The position numbers and the translations under genes are program-made. From the NCBI GenBank assembly GCA_023441965.1, contig JAEZNB010000010.1, positions 54,418-118,417 on the forward strand: 64,000 nucleotides of DNA, written 5' to 3'. Each line of letters opens with the position of its first letter. Position 1 is the stretch's first letter. Origin of the DNA: Bacillota bacterium (GTDB lineage Bacteria > Bacillota > Clostridia > Lachnospirales > Lachnospiraceae). Positions 1-8,433 of the stretch are shown in pieces. The notes beneath the pieces were generated by a model, which searched no databases, was not told the origin of the DNA, and worked only from the letters and a program-made list of their open reading frames with translations.

Positions 1-691
1 CACCGACTCCCTCTGCATTGATGATAATAAAATGCTTCTTGCCGGATTCTCTTCTGTTATTGATCCGATCTATGATTCTCTGCTCATCATGATTATAGCG
101 TTCTGTGATCAGAATTTCCTCTGCTCCGTTTGAGATACCGCACCATAAGGCGATGTAACCGGCATTTCGGCCCATAACCTCAATGATACTGCAGCGCTCA
201 TGGGAGGTGGAGGTGTCTCTGACCTTATCGATTGTCTGCATTGCTGTATTAACGGCCGTATCAAAGCCGATGGTATAGTCCGTACAGGCGATATCCAGGT
301 CGATTGTTCCCGGAAGACCAACAGCATTCACACCACGCTTGGCCAGTGCCTGTGCTCCCTTAAAGGAACCATCACCACCGATCACCACAAGTCCCTCAAT
401 TCCTTGCTTTCTGCAGATCTCTGCTCCCTTGTCCTGCCCCTCCGGCTTGACAAACTCCGGACAGCGAGCTGTATATAATATGGTTCCTCCGCGCTGAATG
501 ATATCCGACACGCTTTTGGAATCCATATCAACGATATCCTCTTCCAATAACCCCATGTAGCCTCTTCTGATACCCTTAACCTTTATGCCTTCTGCCAAAG
601 CAGTTCTCACAACTGCACGAATGGCAGCATTCATACCCGGCGCATCCCCACCGCTTGTTAATACTCCAATGGTACCCACTTTACTTGCCAT
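1..691 (-). CDS. pfkA: 6-phosphofructokinase, 3'-truncated by window edge
   Basis: ATP-dependent phosphofructokinase, which phosphorylates fructose 6-phosphate to the 1,6-bisphosphate in glycolysis. About 230 N-terminal residues are in the window; the family is near 320, so roughly 90 C-terminal residues lie beyond position 1. Visible are the N-terminal nucleotide-binding stretch GVLTSGGDAPGMNAAIRAV, the substrate-loop segment TIGFDTAVNTA, VMGRNAGYIAL, and IIINAEGVG at the cut edge. The ATG at 691 follows a GGAGG site. It starts 37 bp after dnaE ends, on the same strand, and the dnaE-pfkA neighbourhood is common in Firmicutes, so the two are probably cotranscribed. The frame is open across the whole visible part. 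Confidence 0.95.
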   Translation of the reverse strand, partial: MASKVGTIGVLTSGGDAPGMNAAIRAVVRTALAEGIKVKGIRRGYMGLLEEDIVDMDSKSVSDIIQRGGTILYTARCPEFVKPEGQDKGAEICRKQGIEGLVVIGGDGSFKGAQALAKRGVNAVGLPGTIDLDIACTDYTIGFDTAVNTAMQTIDKVRDTSTSHERCSIIEVMGRNAGYIALWCGISNGAEEILITERYNHDEQRIIDRINNRRESGKKHFIIINAEGVG

Positions 692-728
692 CTTTATTCC
701 TCCACTTCATCTATATGACTATAGTATT

Positions 729-3700
729 CTAGACCATTTTTCGCATGTTTTCAATACTCTTTTCCATAATTCGAACATTTTCTTCCTGATAAATGGTCTT
801 CAGCCTGTCGATCAGTTCCTTCCCTGCCTTAGTATTCCGGCTCTTCGGCAGTCTTTTGATCTGTTTTTCTTCATTGCAGTAGATGGTTACCATATCATTT
901 CCGTCATATTCCCCTAAGAGAGAGAACAATGCCGGCTCATCCTTGAGGTAAGCCTCGACACAGGGATATTTGATCCAAATCTCCTTCGGGATACTGTCAA
1001 AGGGGATAATCTCCTGACATATCAGCTTCGCAGCCTTATCCTCCTCTACGCTTACCTTTCCCCGGACATAAATCTTCTGATCCGGCTCCAGGATCTGCTT
1101 ATACTTCTCAAAATCCTTGGGAAAGAGGATGATTTCCACGGTTCCGAACAGGTCCTCCAGCATCAGAAAGGCCATCATACTGTTGTTTCTCGTTGATTTA
1201 ATGGTTTTACCGACAATCATACCGCCGATCAGCTCTGTCCTTCCATCCTCTGCTTTCGGTCTGCCAATCTCCTCATCAATCTGAAAAGCACCGGAATAAG
1301 CCGTGACGTTCTTTCGGATCTGCTCCTCATATTCCTCCAGAGGGTGCCCGCTCACATAAATGCCGAGGACCTCCTTCTCCAGGGCAAGGAGCTGATCCTT
1401 GCTGTATTCACTTACCTCCGGTAGGGACAGCTCAAAATCCTTCTGCTCCTCTTCTCCTGCAAAGTCAAAGAGGGTCATCTGGCCTGTCAGTGATTTTTTC
1501 TTCTCCGCTGCCTGCTGGTCCAATATCTGGATATAGCTCATCATCAGCTGTCTGCGGTTGGGATGAAGATTACTGAAAACTCCTGCTTTAATAAAGCTTT
1601 CTACGGTTCTTTTATTGACTTCCTTCCCGGACAAGCGGGCTGCAAAGTCCTTCAGATTCTGGTAAGGACCGTTTTCGTCCCTCTCCTGCACGATTACCTC
1701 GATCACAGGTCTTCCCACACCCTTGATTGCAGACAGGGCATATCGGATCGCTCCTCCTGATACGGTAAATACCGCATCTCCCTCATTGATATCCGGCGGC
1801 AGGATCTGAATGTCCATTTGTCTGCAGGTATAGATATATTCCGATACCTTTCCGGGGTTATCGATTACGGAGGTCATCAGGGCTGCCATGAATTCCACCG
1901 GATAGTAGCACTTCAGATAGGCTGTTTCATAGGAGATCACAGCATAAGCCGCTGCATGGGACTTATTGAAGGCATACTTGGCAAAATCCATCATTTCATC
2001 AAAGATATGGTTTGCTACCTTTTCCGGGATTCCGTTTCTTACACAGCCCGCTACTCCTTCCTCCTCATTGCCGTGAACGAAGGTCTTCCGCTCCTTGAGC
2101 ATGACAGATTCCTTCTTCTTAGACATGGCTCTGCGGACCAGGTCACTACGGCCATAGCTATAGCCTGCCAGGTCCCGAACAATCTGCATGACCTGTTCCT
2201 GATATACGATACAGCCATAGGTCGGAGATAAGATGGGCTCCAGCTGCGGGCACTCATAGGCGATCTGACCGGCTTCATTCTTTCCCTTGACGTATTTGGG
2301 GATAAAGTCCATGGGTCCCGGTCGGTAGAGCGCAATTCCCGCTATGATATCCTCAAGACTCCGGGGCTTTAACTCCTTCATAAAGCTCTTCATTCCCGAG
2401 CTTTCCAACTGGAAGACCCCTTCCGTCCTTGCGGAGGAAATTAATTCATATACCTTTATATCATTATAATCTATCTGTTTGATATCTAATTTATTCGCAT
2501 TATCTCTCTTCTTATTCACGAGCGCGACCGCATTCTGAATTACCGTCAGAGTCCGAAGGCCTAGAAAGTCCATTTTAAGAAGTCCAAGCTCCTCCAGGGT
2601 TGTCATAGGGAACTGAGTCGTAATGCTATCGTCCGAGGATCTGGATAGGGGGACATATTCCATGATGCTATCCTTACCGATCACGACACCGGCGGCATGC
2701 ATGGAGGTATGTCTGGGCAGTCCCTCCAGTCTCCTGGACATATCGATCAGATACTTCACTTCTTTATCGTTCTCATAGAGCTTGGATAGATCCGAATTGA
2801 CCTTCAGAGCTTTCTCGATCGTGATTCCGATCTCCGTCGGTATCATCTTTGCTACGGTATCCACCTGGGCATAAGGAAGATCCAGAGCACGGCCCACATC
2901 CCGGATGACCGCTCGGGCAGCCATCGTTCCGAAGGTCACAATCTGTACGACCTTATCCTTGCCATATTTCTTCGTTACATAGTCGATGACCTCCTGTCTG
3001 CGTTCAAAGCAGAAGTCGATATCGATATCGGGCATGGTCAGACGCTCGGGATTTAAGAAACGCTCAAAGAGGAGGTTATACTTGATCGGGTCTATGTCTG
3101 TGATCCCCAAGGAATAGGATACGATGGAGCCGGCGGCAGAGCCCCTGCCGGGTCCCACCATGATGCCGTGGTCCTTCGCATACTTTATGAAGTCCCAGGT
3201 GATTAGGAAATAATCCACGAAGCCCATATTCCGAATGGTCTCCAGCTCATACTCCAGCCTGTCCCACAAGTCCTGTGACAGCTCCCGGTAGCGGTTCTTC
3301 AAGCCCTCCCTGCACAGCTGGGACAGGTATTCAAAGGCACTGTAGGGTGCCGGAACCGGATAGACGGGAAGCTTATATTCTCCGAAGGTAATCTTAACAT
3401 CACAGCGTTTTGCTATCTCATAGGTTTGCTCAAGAGCTTCTTTGGCATAAGGGAAGACGGAGTACATCTCTTCGGGAGATTTCAGATAATACTGTCCTCC
3501 CTCATAACGCATCCGGTTCTCCTCATTGACCTTCTTTTGAGTCTGGATACAAAGCAGGATATCATGGGGATCTGTGTCCTCAGCATAGGTATAATGGACA
3601 TCATTCGTAGCAACAAGCTTAATCCCGGTTTCCTGCGACATCCGCAGCAGTCCCTGATTCACACTCTTTTGCTCAGAAAGTCCATGGTCCTGAAGCTCCA

Positions 3701-4217
3701 GGAAGAAATTCTCCTCCCCGAAGATTCTCCTGTACTTGAGGGCAGCCTCCTTAGCCTCCGCATAGAAGCCCTTTCTAAGGTTTGAAGCTACTTCCCCTCC
3801 CAGACAGGCACTTAAGGCAATGATCCCCTCATGATACTGTTCTAGAATTTCATCATCAATTCTCGGTTTATAATAAAAGCCATCCAGAAAACCGATGGAG
3901 ACAATCTTCATCAGATTCTGGTAGCCGGTGTTATTCTCAGCCAGCAGTACCAGATGGTGATACCGCTCCTCTGACGCCCCTGCTTCCCGGTCCAGTCTGG
4001 AGTTCGGCGCCATATAGATCTCACAGCCGATGATCGGTTTGATATCCTCAGCCACACAGGTCTTATAGAAATCAATGACTCCGTACATCACTCCATGGTC
4101 TGTAATTGACAGGCTGTCCATGCCCAGCTCCTTGGCACGAAGCACCATCTCCCTGATCTTACCGGAGCCATCCAGAAGACTATATTCCGTATGTAAATGT
4201 AAATGAGTAAAATTCAT
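729..4217 (-). CDS. dnaE: DNA polymerase III alpha subunit (DnaE)
   Basis: Replicative C-family polymerase catalytic subunit of 1162 residues. The N-terminal PHP domain starts with HLHLHTEYSLLDG and keeps its metal-binding histidines. The polymerase active site motif PDIDIDF is near residues 395-400, and the finger motif KYAFNKSHAAAYA lies near 770. Helix-hairpin-helix and OB-fold regions (around VRGKVSVEEDKA) follow towards the C-terminus. The length fits the DnaE1/DnaE type; there is no exonuclease insertion as in PolC, and no intein. The start is preceded by GGAGGAGG. A good sigma-A promoter lies 58 bp upstream of the start codon, and pfkA follows 37 bp downstream. Confidence 0.97.
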   Translation of the reverse strand: MNFTHLHLHTEYSLLDGSGKIREMVLRAKELGMDSLSITDHGVMYGVIDFYKTCVAEDIKPIIGCEIYMAPNSRLDREAGASEERYHHLVLLAENNTGYQNLMKIVSIGFLDGFYYKPRIDDEILEQYHEGIIALSACLGGEVASNLRKGFYAEAKEAALKYRRIFGEENFFLELQDHGLSEQKSVNQGLLRMSQETGIKLVATNDVHYTYAEDTDPHDILLCIQTQKKVNEENRMRYEGGQYYLKSPEEMYSVFPYAKEALEQTYEIAKRCDVKITFGEYKLPVYPVPAPYSAFEYLSQLCREGLKNRYRELSQDLWDRLEYELETIRNMGFVDYFLITWDFIKYAKDHGIMVGPGRGSAAGSIVSYSLGITDIDPIKYNLLFERFLNPERLTMPDIDIDFCFERRQEVIDYVTKKYGKDKVVQIVTFGTMAARAVIRDVGRALDLPYAQVDTVAKMIPTEIGITIEKALKVNSDLSKLYENDKEVKYLIDMSRRLEGLPRHTSMHAAGVVIGKDSIMEYVPLSRSSDDSITTQFPMTTLEELGLLKMDFLGLRTLTVIQNAVALVNKKRDNANKLDIKQIDYNDIKVYELISSARTEGVFQLESSGMKSFMKELKPRSLEDIIAGIALYRPGPMDFIPKYVKGKNEAGQIAYECPQLEPILSPTYGCIVYQEQVMQIVRDLAGYSYGRSDLVRRAMSKKKESVMLKERKTFVHGNEEEGVAGCVRNGIPEKVANHIFDEMMDFAKYAFNKSHAAAYAVISYETAYLKCYYPVEFMAALMTSVIDNPGKVSEYIYTCRQMDIQILPPDINEGDAVFTVSGGAIRYALSAIKGVGRPVIEVIVQERDENGPYQNLKDFAARLSGKEVNKRTVESFIKAGVFSNLHPNRRQLMMSYIQILDQQAAEKKKSLTGQMTLFDFAGEEEQKDFELSLPEVSEYSKDQLLALEKEVLGIYVSGHPLEEYEEQIRKNVTAYSGAFQIDEEIGRPKAEDGRTELIGGMIVGKTIKSTRNNSMMAFLMLEDLFGTVEIILFPKDFEKYKQILEPDQKIYVRGKVSVEEDKAAKLICQEIIPFDSIPKEIWIKYPCVEAYLKDEPALFSLLGEYDGNDMVTIYCNEEKQIKRLPKSRNTKAGKELIDRLKTIYQEENVRIMEKSIENMRKMV

Positions 4218-4274
4218 ACTCTTCCTCCTCCTGCCTGCTCCGCTGTATCTACTTCTTATGATTTTACTTCTTCT

Positions 4275-4303
4275 ATTTTAACATCGTAAAAGGTGTGAAG
4301 CAA
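4275..4303 (-). promoter_or_regulatory. sigma-A promoter for dnaE-pfkA
   Basis: On the minus strand TTGCTT (-35) is separated by exactly 17 bp from TAAAAT (-10), 58 bp upstream of the dnaE start codon. Spacing and position fit a housekeeping promoter. It was identified by eye only. Confidence 0.65.
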
Positions 4304-4376
4304 CGATTTTATCCGAAAGCGGGTGAACATCCCTTTGCATGGATATCTCATCTCTCCCTGAACTTTCAGAAATTGT

Positions 4377-4412
4377 AAAAGGAATCTCCTCACAAACATG
4401 AAGAGATTCCTT
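4377..4412 (-). terminator. Rho-independent terminator after the deacetylase gene
   Basis: The stem AAGGAATCTC (4379-4388) pairs perfectly with GAGATTCCTT (4403-4412) around a 14-base loop. Read on the minus strand, it follows the stop codon of the deacetylase gene within a few bases and ends in a short T run. It separates this gene from the dnaE promoter. Confidence 0.7.
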
Positions 4413-4417
4413 CTTAT

Positions 4418-5875
4418 TTACCAGTTTCTCGGAGGCCGTTCAGGATCGATAATCTTACTCAGATCATCAAAAAGATCCGTCAGTCTCTCAGGGAACTGCA
4501 GCATTGCCTGTCCGTCCAGAGGTCTTCTGGTCATTCTTACATAGTCATCCTTGATATGCATCCAGGGTCCCTTGTTTACACCGCAATAATAATCAAAGCC
4601 CAATTCCTTCAGGAAGGTAAATTTATCGCTCTTATAATGACCCATGGTTGTCTCAATATCCACACCATAGGGGAAGATCAGAATGTCCGTCGGCCCGGTG
4701 ATGGGTTCCACTTCGTCTCTCCAACGCTCTGCATCAACCTTCACCTGTTCAAAGCTTCTGGTCTGCATATTCTTATGACCCCAGGAATGGGAAGCAAATT
4801 CCCAGCCGTTAGCCTTCATAGCATCAGCAACTGCCTTTGCTGTAATTTTATCCTGCTCATAGGTCGGGGAAGTCGGATCATTGGTCCTGTAGCCCAGAGC
4901 TCCCTCATAACCGGTCAGCGCAATGATACCCTTGGCTCCCCGATAGGAGAAATCCGGATGCTCTTCAACGAACTCATCGATGATAGGCACCATATCAAAG
5001 GCACCATAGGTAATTGTACCATCCTGCAGCTTCATTTCACAGGTAACCTTACCATCCTCACCGATCACCAGGCGGCTGGCAAAGCCATCACCCTCCATGT
5101 ACTCATAATAGTTGACATCATCCTGGGACAGTACAAAGGGCTTCTTGCCCTTAGGCAGATAGATTTCCTGCGCCTCAAACGCTTTACTGCCGTCCGCCTT
5201 GGTTACTATCTTCGCAATGTCATGGATACTGACCAGAACATACCCATCCTCATACATTTCCTGCATCATCTGCTTAAATTCATATATGGTGGTCATGTAC
5301 ATGTTATAGCCGGCATTATCATAATCATCATCAAAAGCAAGGGAGTTGTCTGCGATTAATGAGTGAAAGAAGATATGGCTAAACTGGGTAACCGAATCAT
5401 AGGAGCCACCATACAGAACCAGAGAAGCCTTCTCTGCCTCGATATCGGTAATGGCCTTGGTTAGCACCGGATAAACCTGGTATCCGCCACTCTTACCCTG
5501 ATATCCCTTGATCATCTCAATAGCGCCATCATAATCATAGCTGAGGGTAAGCCGCTTTGCCTGAGCAATCAGATCCTCCCTCTCCTTGGCTTCCTTCTGT
5601 AGTCTTTCCTGCTCTGCCAGAGCTTCCTTCTCTTCCGGCGTCAGCTTGTCGTCCTCCTGCTCATCCTCATTCTCACTCTCATTCTTGTCTGCCACAGATT
5701 GATTCGATTTGTCCTTTGCACCCTCTGCGGTCTTTGAGGCCTTGTTCAGACTCGTAACGACAAAGTAAACGCCGATTAGTATCACTAGAACCAATACTTC
5801 AGCCAGTACGATCCATTTCAATCTGCCTTTTGATTTTCTGGGTTTCATCCGGTCATTGCTCACAGTCGCATACAC
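4418..5875 (-). CDS. Membrane-anchored polysaccharide deacetylase family protein
   Basis: A 485-residue protein with a short cytoplasmic N-terminus, one membrane anchor (WIVLAEVLVLVILIGVYFVV, residues ~25-44), an acidic, charged linker (~65-95) and an extracellular NodB-type domain. NodB metal and catalytic motifs are recognisable: the paired aspartates in LSQDD, the HxxxH-type zinc site SHSWGH, and FPYG downstream of a conserved Arg. Known relatives de-N-acetylate or de-O-acetylate cell-wall glycans. The motif 1 context (SQDD instead of TFDD) is divergent, so the substrate cannot be named. The start chosen has a close GGGG ribosome site; the later Met in NDRMKPRK lacks one. It is probably monocistronic, between its own terminator and the repeat region. 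Confidence 0.85.
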   Translation of the reverse strand: MYATVSNDRMKPRKSKGRLKWIVLAEVLVLVILIGVYFVVTSLNKASKTAEGAKDKSNQSVADKNESENEDEQEDDKLTPEEKEALAEQERLQKEAKEREDLIAQAKRLTLSYDYDGAIEMIKGYQGKSGGYQVYPVLTKAITDIEAEKASLVLYGGSYDSVTQFSHIFFHSLIADNSLAFDDDYDNAGYNMYMTTIYEFKQMMQEMYEDGYVLVSIHDIAKIVTKADGSKAFEAQEIYLPKGKKPFVLSQDDVNYYEYMEGDGFASRLVIGEDGKVTCEMKLQDGTITYGAFDMVPIIDEFVEEHPDFSYRGAKGIIALTGYEGALGYRTNDPTSPTYEQDKITAKAVADAMKANGWEFASHSWGHKNMQTRSFEQVKVDAERWRDEVEPITGPTDILIFPYGVDIETTMGHYKSDKFTFLKELGFDYYCGVNKGPWMHIKDDYVRMTRRPLDGQAMLQFPERLTDLFDDLSKIIDPERPPRNW

Positions 5876-5940
5876 CCCTTTCTTATTGGTAAAAAGCTAA
5901 AAGGACTCTCTATGTATTAGATTAATCCCATAATGCTATT

Positions 5941-5946
5941 ATTATA
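5941..5946 (-). promoter_or_regulatory. Probable -10 box for the deacetylase gene
   Basis: A perfect TATAAT on the minus strand lies 65 bp upstream of the start codon, in an AT-rich stretch. The -35 position is weak, with no close TTGACA at 16-18 bp. It is reported as a likely but incomplete promoter. Confidence 0.4.
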
Positions 5947-6054
5947 ACACAAAACCAAATGGATTTCCTTACAAAATAATTAAACTTTTATGTCACAAAA
6001 AGCACAAATGAACCTAATGGAGGGGAAGGAATTAATAATTTCATTTGAAAACAA

Positions 6055-6275
6055 AGAAACGGAAACGGTCACCCGTATCGGTGCCGGAGGCAGTAGCGGA
6101 AAACAAGCTAAATTTTCGGGAGTTTCAGCAGGCGTTTATTACGTTTCGCTCCTCCCTGATCGGATCGTCGGTCGCTCGCGAAACGAACTAGCCTGCTGAA
6201 ACTCACTCGAAAATTTGCTCATTGTTTTCCTGCTCTACCTCCATCCCCTCACGGATGCCCTTTTCCTGTCTACGA
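6055..6275. repeat. Long imperfect inverted repeat (~220-bp hairpin)
   Basis: Two arms flank a ~28-base centre (6150-6177). Perfectly paired blocks, from inside out, are 6142-6149 with 6178-6185 (8 bp), 6120-6133 with 6191-6204 (14 bp), 6110-6118 with 6208-6216 (9 bp) and 6098-6106 with 6222-6230 (9 bp). Weaker pairing continues to about 6065 and 6265. Small bulges separate the blocks. No transposase, target duplication or convincing gene is present; a 69-codon reading frame over the left arm has no homology I recognise and simply follows the repeat. It could be a non-autonomous mobile element or a structured RNA. Confidence 0.75.
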
Positions 6276-6349
6276 CAACTTAACAATCAATCTCCTCTCT
6301 CCTCTTCCTAACCCATAGAAAAAATCGAGCCCTTTAAATAAATCAATTA

Positions 6350-6786
6350 CAACCTCCCCACAACAACCTCCGTGAACGGTTCATACCATATAAAAGATTG
6401 GCGCTCGCCTTGATCCTCCCCTATATATCCCCCCGGTGGGCGGGTTATAAACAATAAAGGATGGATCGTTTCCTTAGCCCTCCCCCATGTTTCCCCTCTC
6501 GTGGGCGGGTTATAGTCTATAGAGGATGGATGCTTGCCTTAGTCCTCCCCCTCGTGTCCCCCGTGGGCGGTTTATAGTCTATAGAGGATGGATGCTTGCC
6601 TTAGTCCTCCCCCACGTGTCCCCCGTGGGCGGGTTATAGTCTATAGAGGATGGATGCTTGCCTTAGTCCTCCCCCATGTTTCCCCTCGTGGGCGGTTTAT
6701 AGTCTTTAGGGGATGGATGGGAGCCTTAGGGACCTCCCCATATACTCCTTCTTGGGCGGGTTATAATCTATAGAGGATGGATGGTT
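6350..6786 (+). repeat. Left arm of palindromic array: about seven ~63-bp tandem repeats
   Basis: Six clear units and one decayed unit lie head to tail: about 6350-6406 (decayed), 6407-6470, 6471-6535, 6536-6597, 6598-6659, 6660-6722 and 6723-6786. Each has the order CCTT, CCTCCCC, a variable ~10-base spacer, GTGGGCGGGTTATA, then TCTATAGAGGATGGATG. In several units CCCACG and CGTGGG around the spacer form a small internal hairpin. The middle units are nearly identical, while the outermost is degraded, as in an array that decays from the outside. Reading frames over this stretch are low-complexity products of the repeat and are not called as genes. Confidence 0.85.
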
Positions 6787-6787
6787 G

Positions 6788-6926
6788 CCTTGGATATCCC
6801 ATAATGCACTGTTGAGAAAACAGAAAGCTGGATTTGACTTACGGTCAAGCGGACATAACATGTCCGATTTACGGAAGACAAATCCAGCGCTATGTTTTCT
6901 CACCAGTGTGTGAGGGATGTCCAAGG
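6788..6926. repeat. 139-bp central hairpin of the palindromic array
   Basis: This imperfect palindrome joins the two repeat arms. Paired blocks are 6788-6800 with 6914-6926 (12 of 13), 6814-6822 with 6893-6901 (9 of 9), 6827-6836 with 6879-6888 (10 of 10) and the innermost CGGACAT/ATGTCCG at 6850-6856 with 6860-6866. The loops between blocks are of similar size on both sides, so the whole segment can fold as one long rod with a 3-base apex. Confidence 0.85.
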
Positions 6927-7180
6927 TAAACCATCCATCCTTAAAGATCCCCATCCCGCCCACCAGCATACAACCAGGGGGAGGTCAAAGGAACCATCCA
7001 TCCTTAAAAGATCCCCATCCCGCCCACCAGCAATAAACCGAGGGGAGACTCAAGGTAACCATCCATCCTTAAAGATCTCAACCCGCCCGCAAGCATACAA
7101 CCAGGGGGAGGTCAAAGGAACCATCCATCCTTAAAAGATCTCATCCCGCCCACCAGAAAACGTAGGGGGGAGGTCAAAGG
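6927..7180 (-). repeat. Right arm of palindromic array: four ~63-bp repeats in opposite orientation
   Basis: Four units lie at 6927-6991, 6992-7055, 7056-7118 and 7119-7180. Their reverse complement follows the left-arm order: CCTTTGACCTCCCCC, variable spacer, GTGGGCGGG, then CTTTAAGGATGGATGG. They are therefore the same repeat family inverted, though the right-arm copies form a separate subfamily. The last unit ends 2 bp before the stop codon of the HPr-like gene, so any transcript of that operon runs straight into the array. Confidence 0.85.
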
Positions 7181-7182
7181 CC

Positions 7183-7437
7183 TTACTTACTGCTTAGATA
7201 CTTCTCAATATTCTCAATGGCGATTTCCTCGTCCGGACCATCTGCAGAAACCGTTACGGATTCTCCCGATGCAATTCCGAGACTCATCATGCCCATTATA
7301 CTCTTTGCATTTACCTTCTTTTCGTTACTCTGCACATGGATACTGCATTCGTACTGGCTGGCAACCTGTACCAACAGTGCTACCGGTCTGGCCTCCAGAC
7401 CTGTAGGAATCTTAATTACCATTTCCTTCGTTATCAT
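7183..7437 (-). CDS. Crh-like HPr-family protein (Glu at the His-15 position)
   Basis: An 84-residue HPr-fold protein. The site where PTS HPr carries the phosphoryl-accepting histidine reads GLEARP, with Glu at residue 15; the regulatory serine is kept at residue 46 in SIMGMMSLG. That pattern matches Bacillus Crh, which has Gln at 15 and acts only in HprK-dependent catabolite regulation. Gene position agrees, since crh follows whiA in Bacillus and this gene overlaps whiA by 26 bp. The start at 7437 has AAGGAGG at good spacing and puts residues 15 and 46 in register with HPr. It probably cannot pass phosphate in PTS transport (inference). The palindromic repeat array begins immediately after its stop codon. 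Confidence 0.9.
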   Translation of the reverse strand: MITKEMVIKIPTGLEARPVALLVQVASQYECSIHVQSNEKKVNAKSIMGMMSLGIASGESVTVSADGPDEEIAIENIEKYLSSK

Positions 7438-8392
7438 AACTGTTTTCCTCCTTATGCTCCCGTATACCTTCAGCTATCATACTTAATTTACGTAATCTAT
7501 GATTAACACCTGACTTACCAATCGGTGGAGTTAGCATCGCTCCAAGCTCCTTTAAGGATGCGTCAGGATATTGAATCCTTAATTTTGCCATATCCTCCAA
7601 GCCTTCTGCCAGGTCACCGAAGCCGACATGATCTCTGATATAAATGATATCCTCTATCTGCTTGGAAGCAGCTACTACCGTCTTATTGATGTTGGCCGCC
7701 TCACAATTCACCTGGCGGTTTACCTGGTTCCGCATATCCTTCAGAATTCTTACATTCTCCAGATTCATCAATGCGACATGTGCTTCCATAACATTTAGTA
7801 AATCAACAATCTGAGAACCTTCTTTAATATATACTACATAGTTCTTCTTTCTTGTTACAATCTTAGCATCTATTGAAAAGCTCTGAATCATGCATTTCAG
7901 CTGCTCTGCTTTCTCTGAATCATTTACCACAATTTCAAGATGATAGGATTTCTTCGGATTGCTCATGGAACCGGAAATCAAAAATGCTCCTCTGATGAAG
8001 GCCCGCTTGCAGCAGGCATTCTGAACAAGCAGTTGGCTCGCCCTGCCGATTTCGCCCTCCGACAGGTTCTCCTGTGACAGCTTCGTTGCCTGCAGAATCC
8101 GGGTTATCATGGCAGGATCCGTAATCAGTAAGGTATAAATACGGTTCTTTCCTCCGTGAGAATTACTGCGTACTGAAATATCAATACTTATATTAAAGGT
8201 TTTTCTGATTAATGTAAAGTACTTTCTTGCAACCACCAGACTTTCGGTCTGCAGCTTCAGGCAATCTCCCTTCCCCCCGGTGCTTATACTTCCGCCAAAG
8301 GATAGAAGTGCTGCCAGCTCTGCAAGACTGCAATGCCTGGCCTCACCATACTGTAGGGATAGCTCCTCCTTCACATCCTTAGAAAATGACAT
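7412..8392 (-). CDS. whiA: DNA-binding protein WhiA
   Basis: A 326-residue WhiA-family protein: an N-terminal LAGLIDADG-like domain (GGSISTGG and FIRGAFLISGSMSNPKKSYH) followed by a C-terminal helix-turn-helix ending in PPIGKSGVNHRLRKL. WhiA is a conserved Gram-positive DNA-binding protein linked to cell division and chromosome segregation. GGGAGG precedes the start. It lies 41 bp after rapZ; the yvcK (GlmR) gene that usually sits between rapZ and whiA is missing here. Confidence 0.95.
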   Translation of the reverse strand: MSFSKDVKEELSLQYGEARHCSLAELAALLSFGGSISTGGKGDCLKLQTESLVVARKYFTLIRKTFNISIDISVRSNSHGGKNRIYTLLITDPAMITRILQATKLSQENLSEGEIGRASQLLVQNACCKRAFIRGAFLISGSMSNPKKSYHLEIVVNDSEKAEQLKCMIQSFSIDAKIVTRKKNYVVYIKEGSQIVDLLNVMEAHVALMNLENVRILKDMRNQVNRQVNCEAANINKTVVAASKQIEDIIYIRDHVGFGDLAEGLEDMAKLRIQYPDASLKELGAMLTPPIGKSGVNHRLRKLSMIAEGIREHKEENSYDNEGNGN

Positions 8393-8433
8393 AACTAACC
8401 TCCCTATCTTTCAAGCAAAAGCCTGCCGCTCTG

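Noticed and set aside
5990..6199. 69-codon plus-strand reading frame
   Set aside because: It lies over the left arm of the long hairpin, has no ribosome site of quality and no recognisable family; the repeat explains it.
6588..7134. Three short reading frames over the palindromic array
   Set aside because: Low-complexity, repeat-derived proteins with tandem segments; they appear in both strands because the DNA is repeated.
6350..7180. CRISPR array or integron attC cassette array
   Set aside because: Units are adjoining repeats without unique spacers, they occur in both orientations, and no cas, integrase or cassette genes are near.
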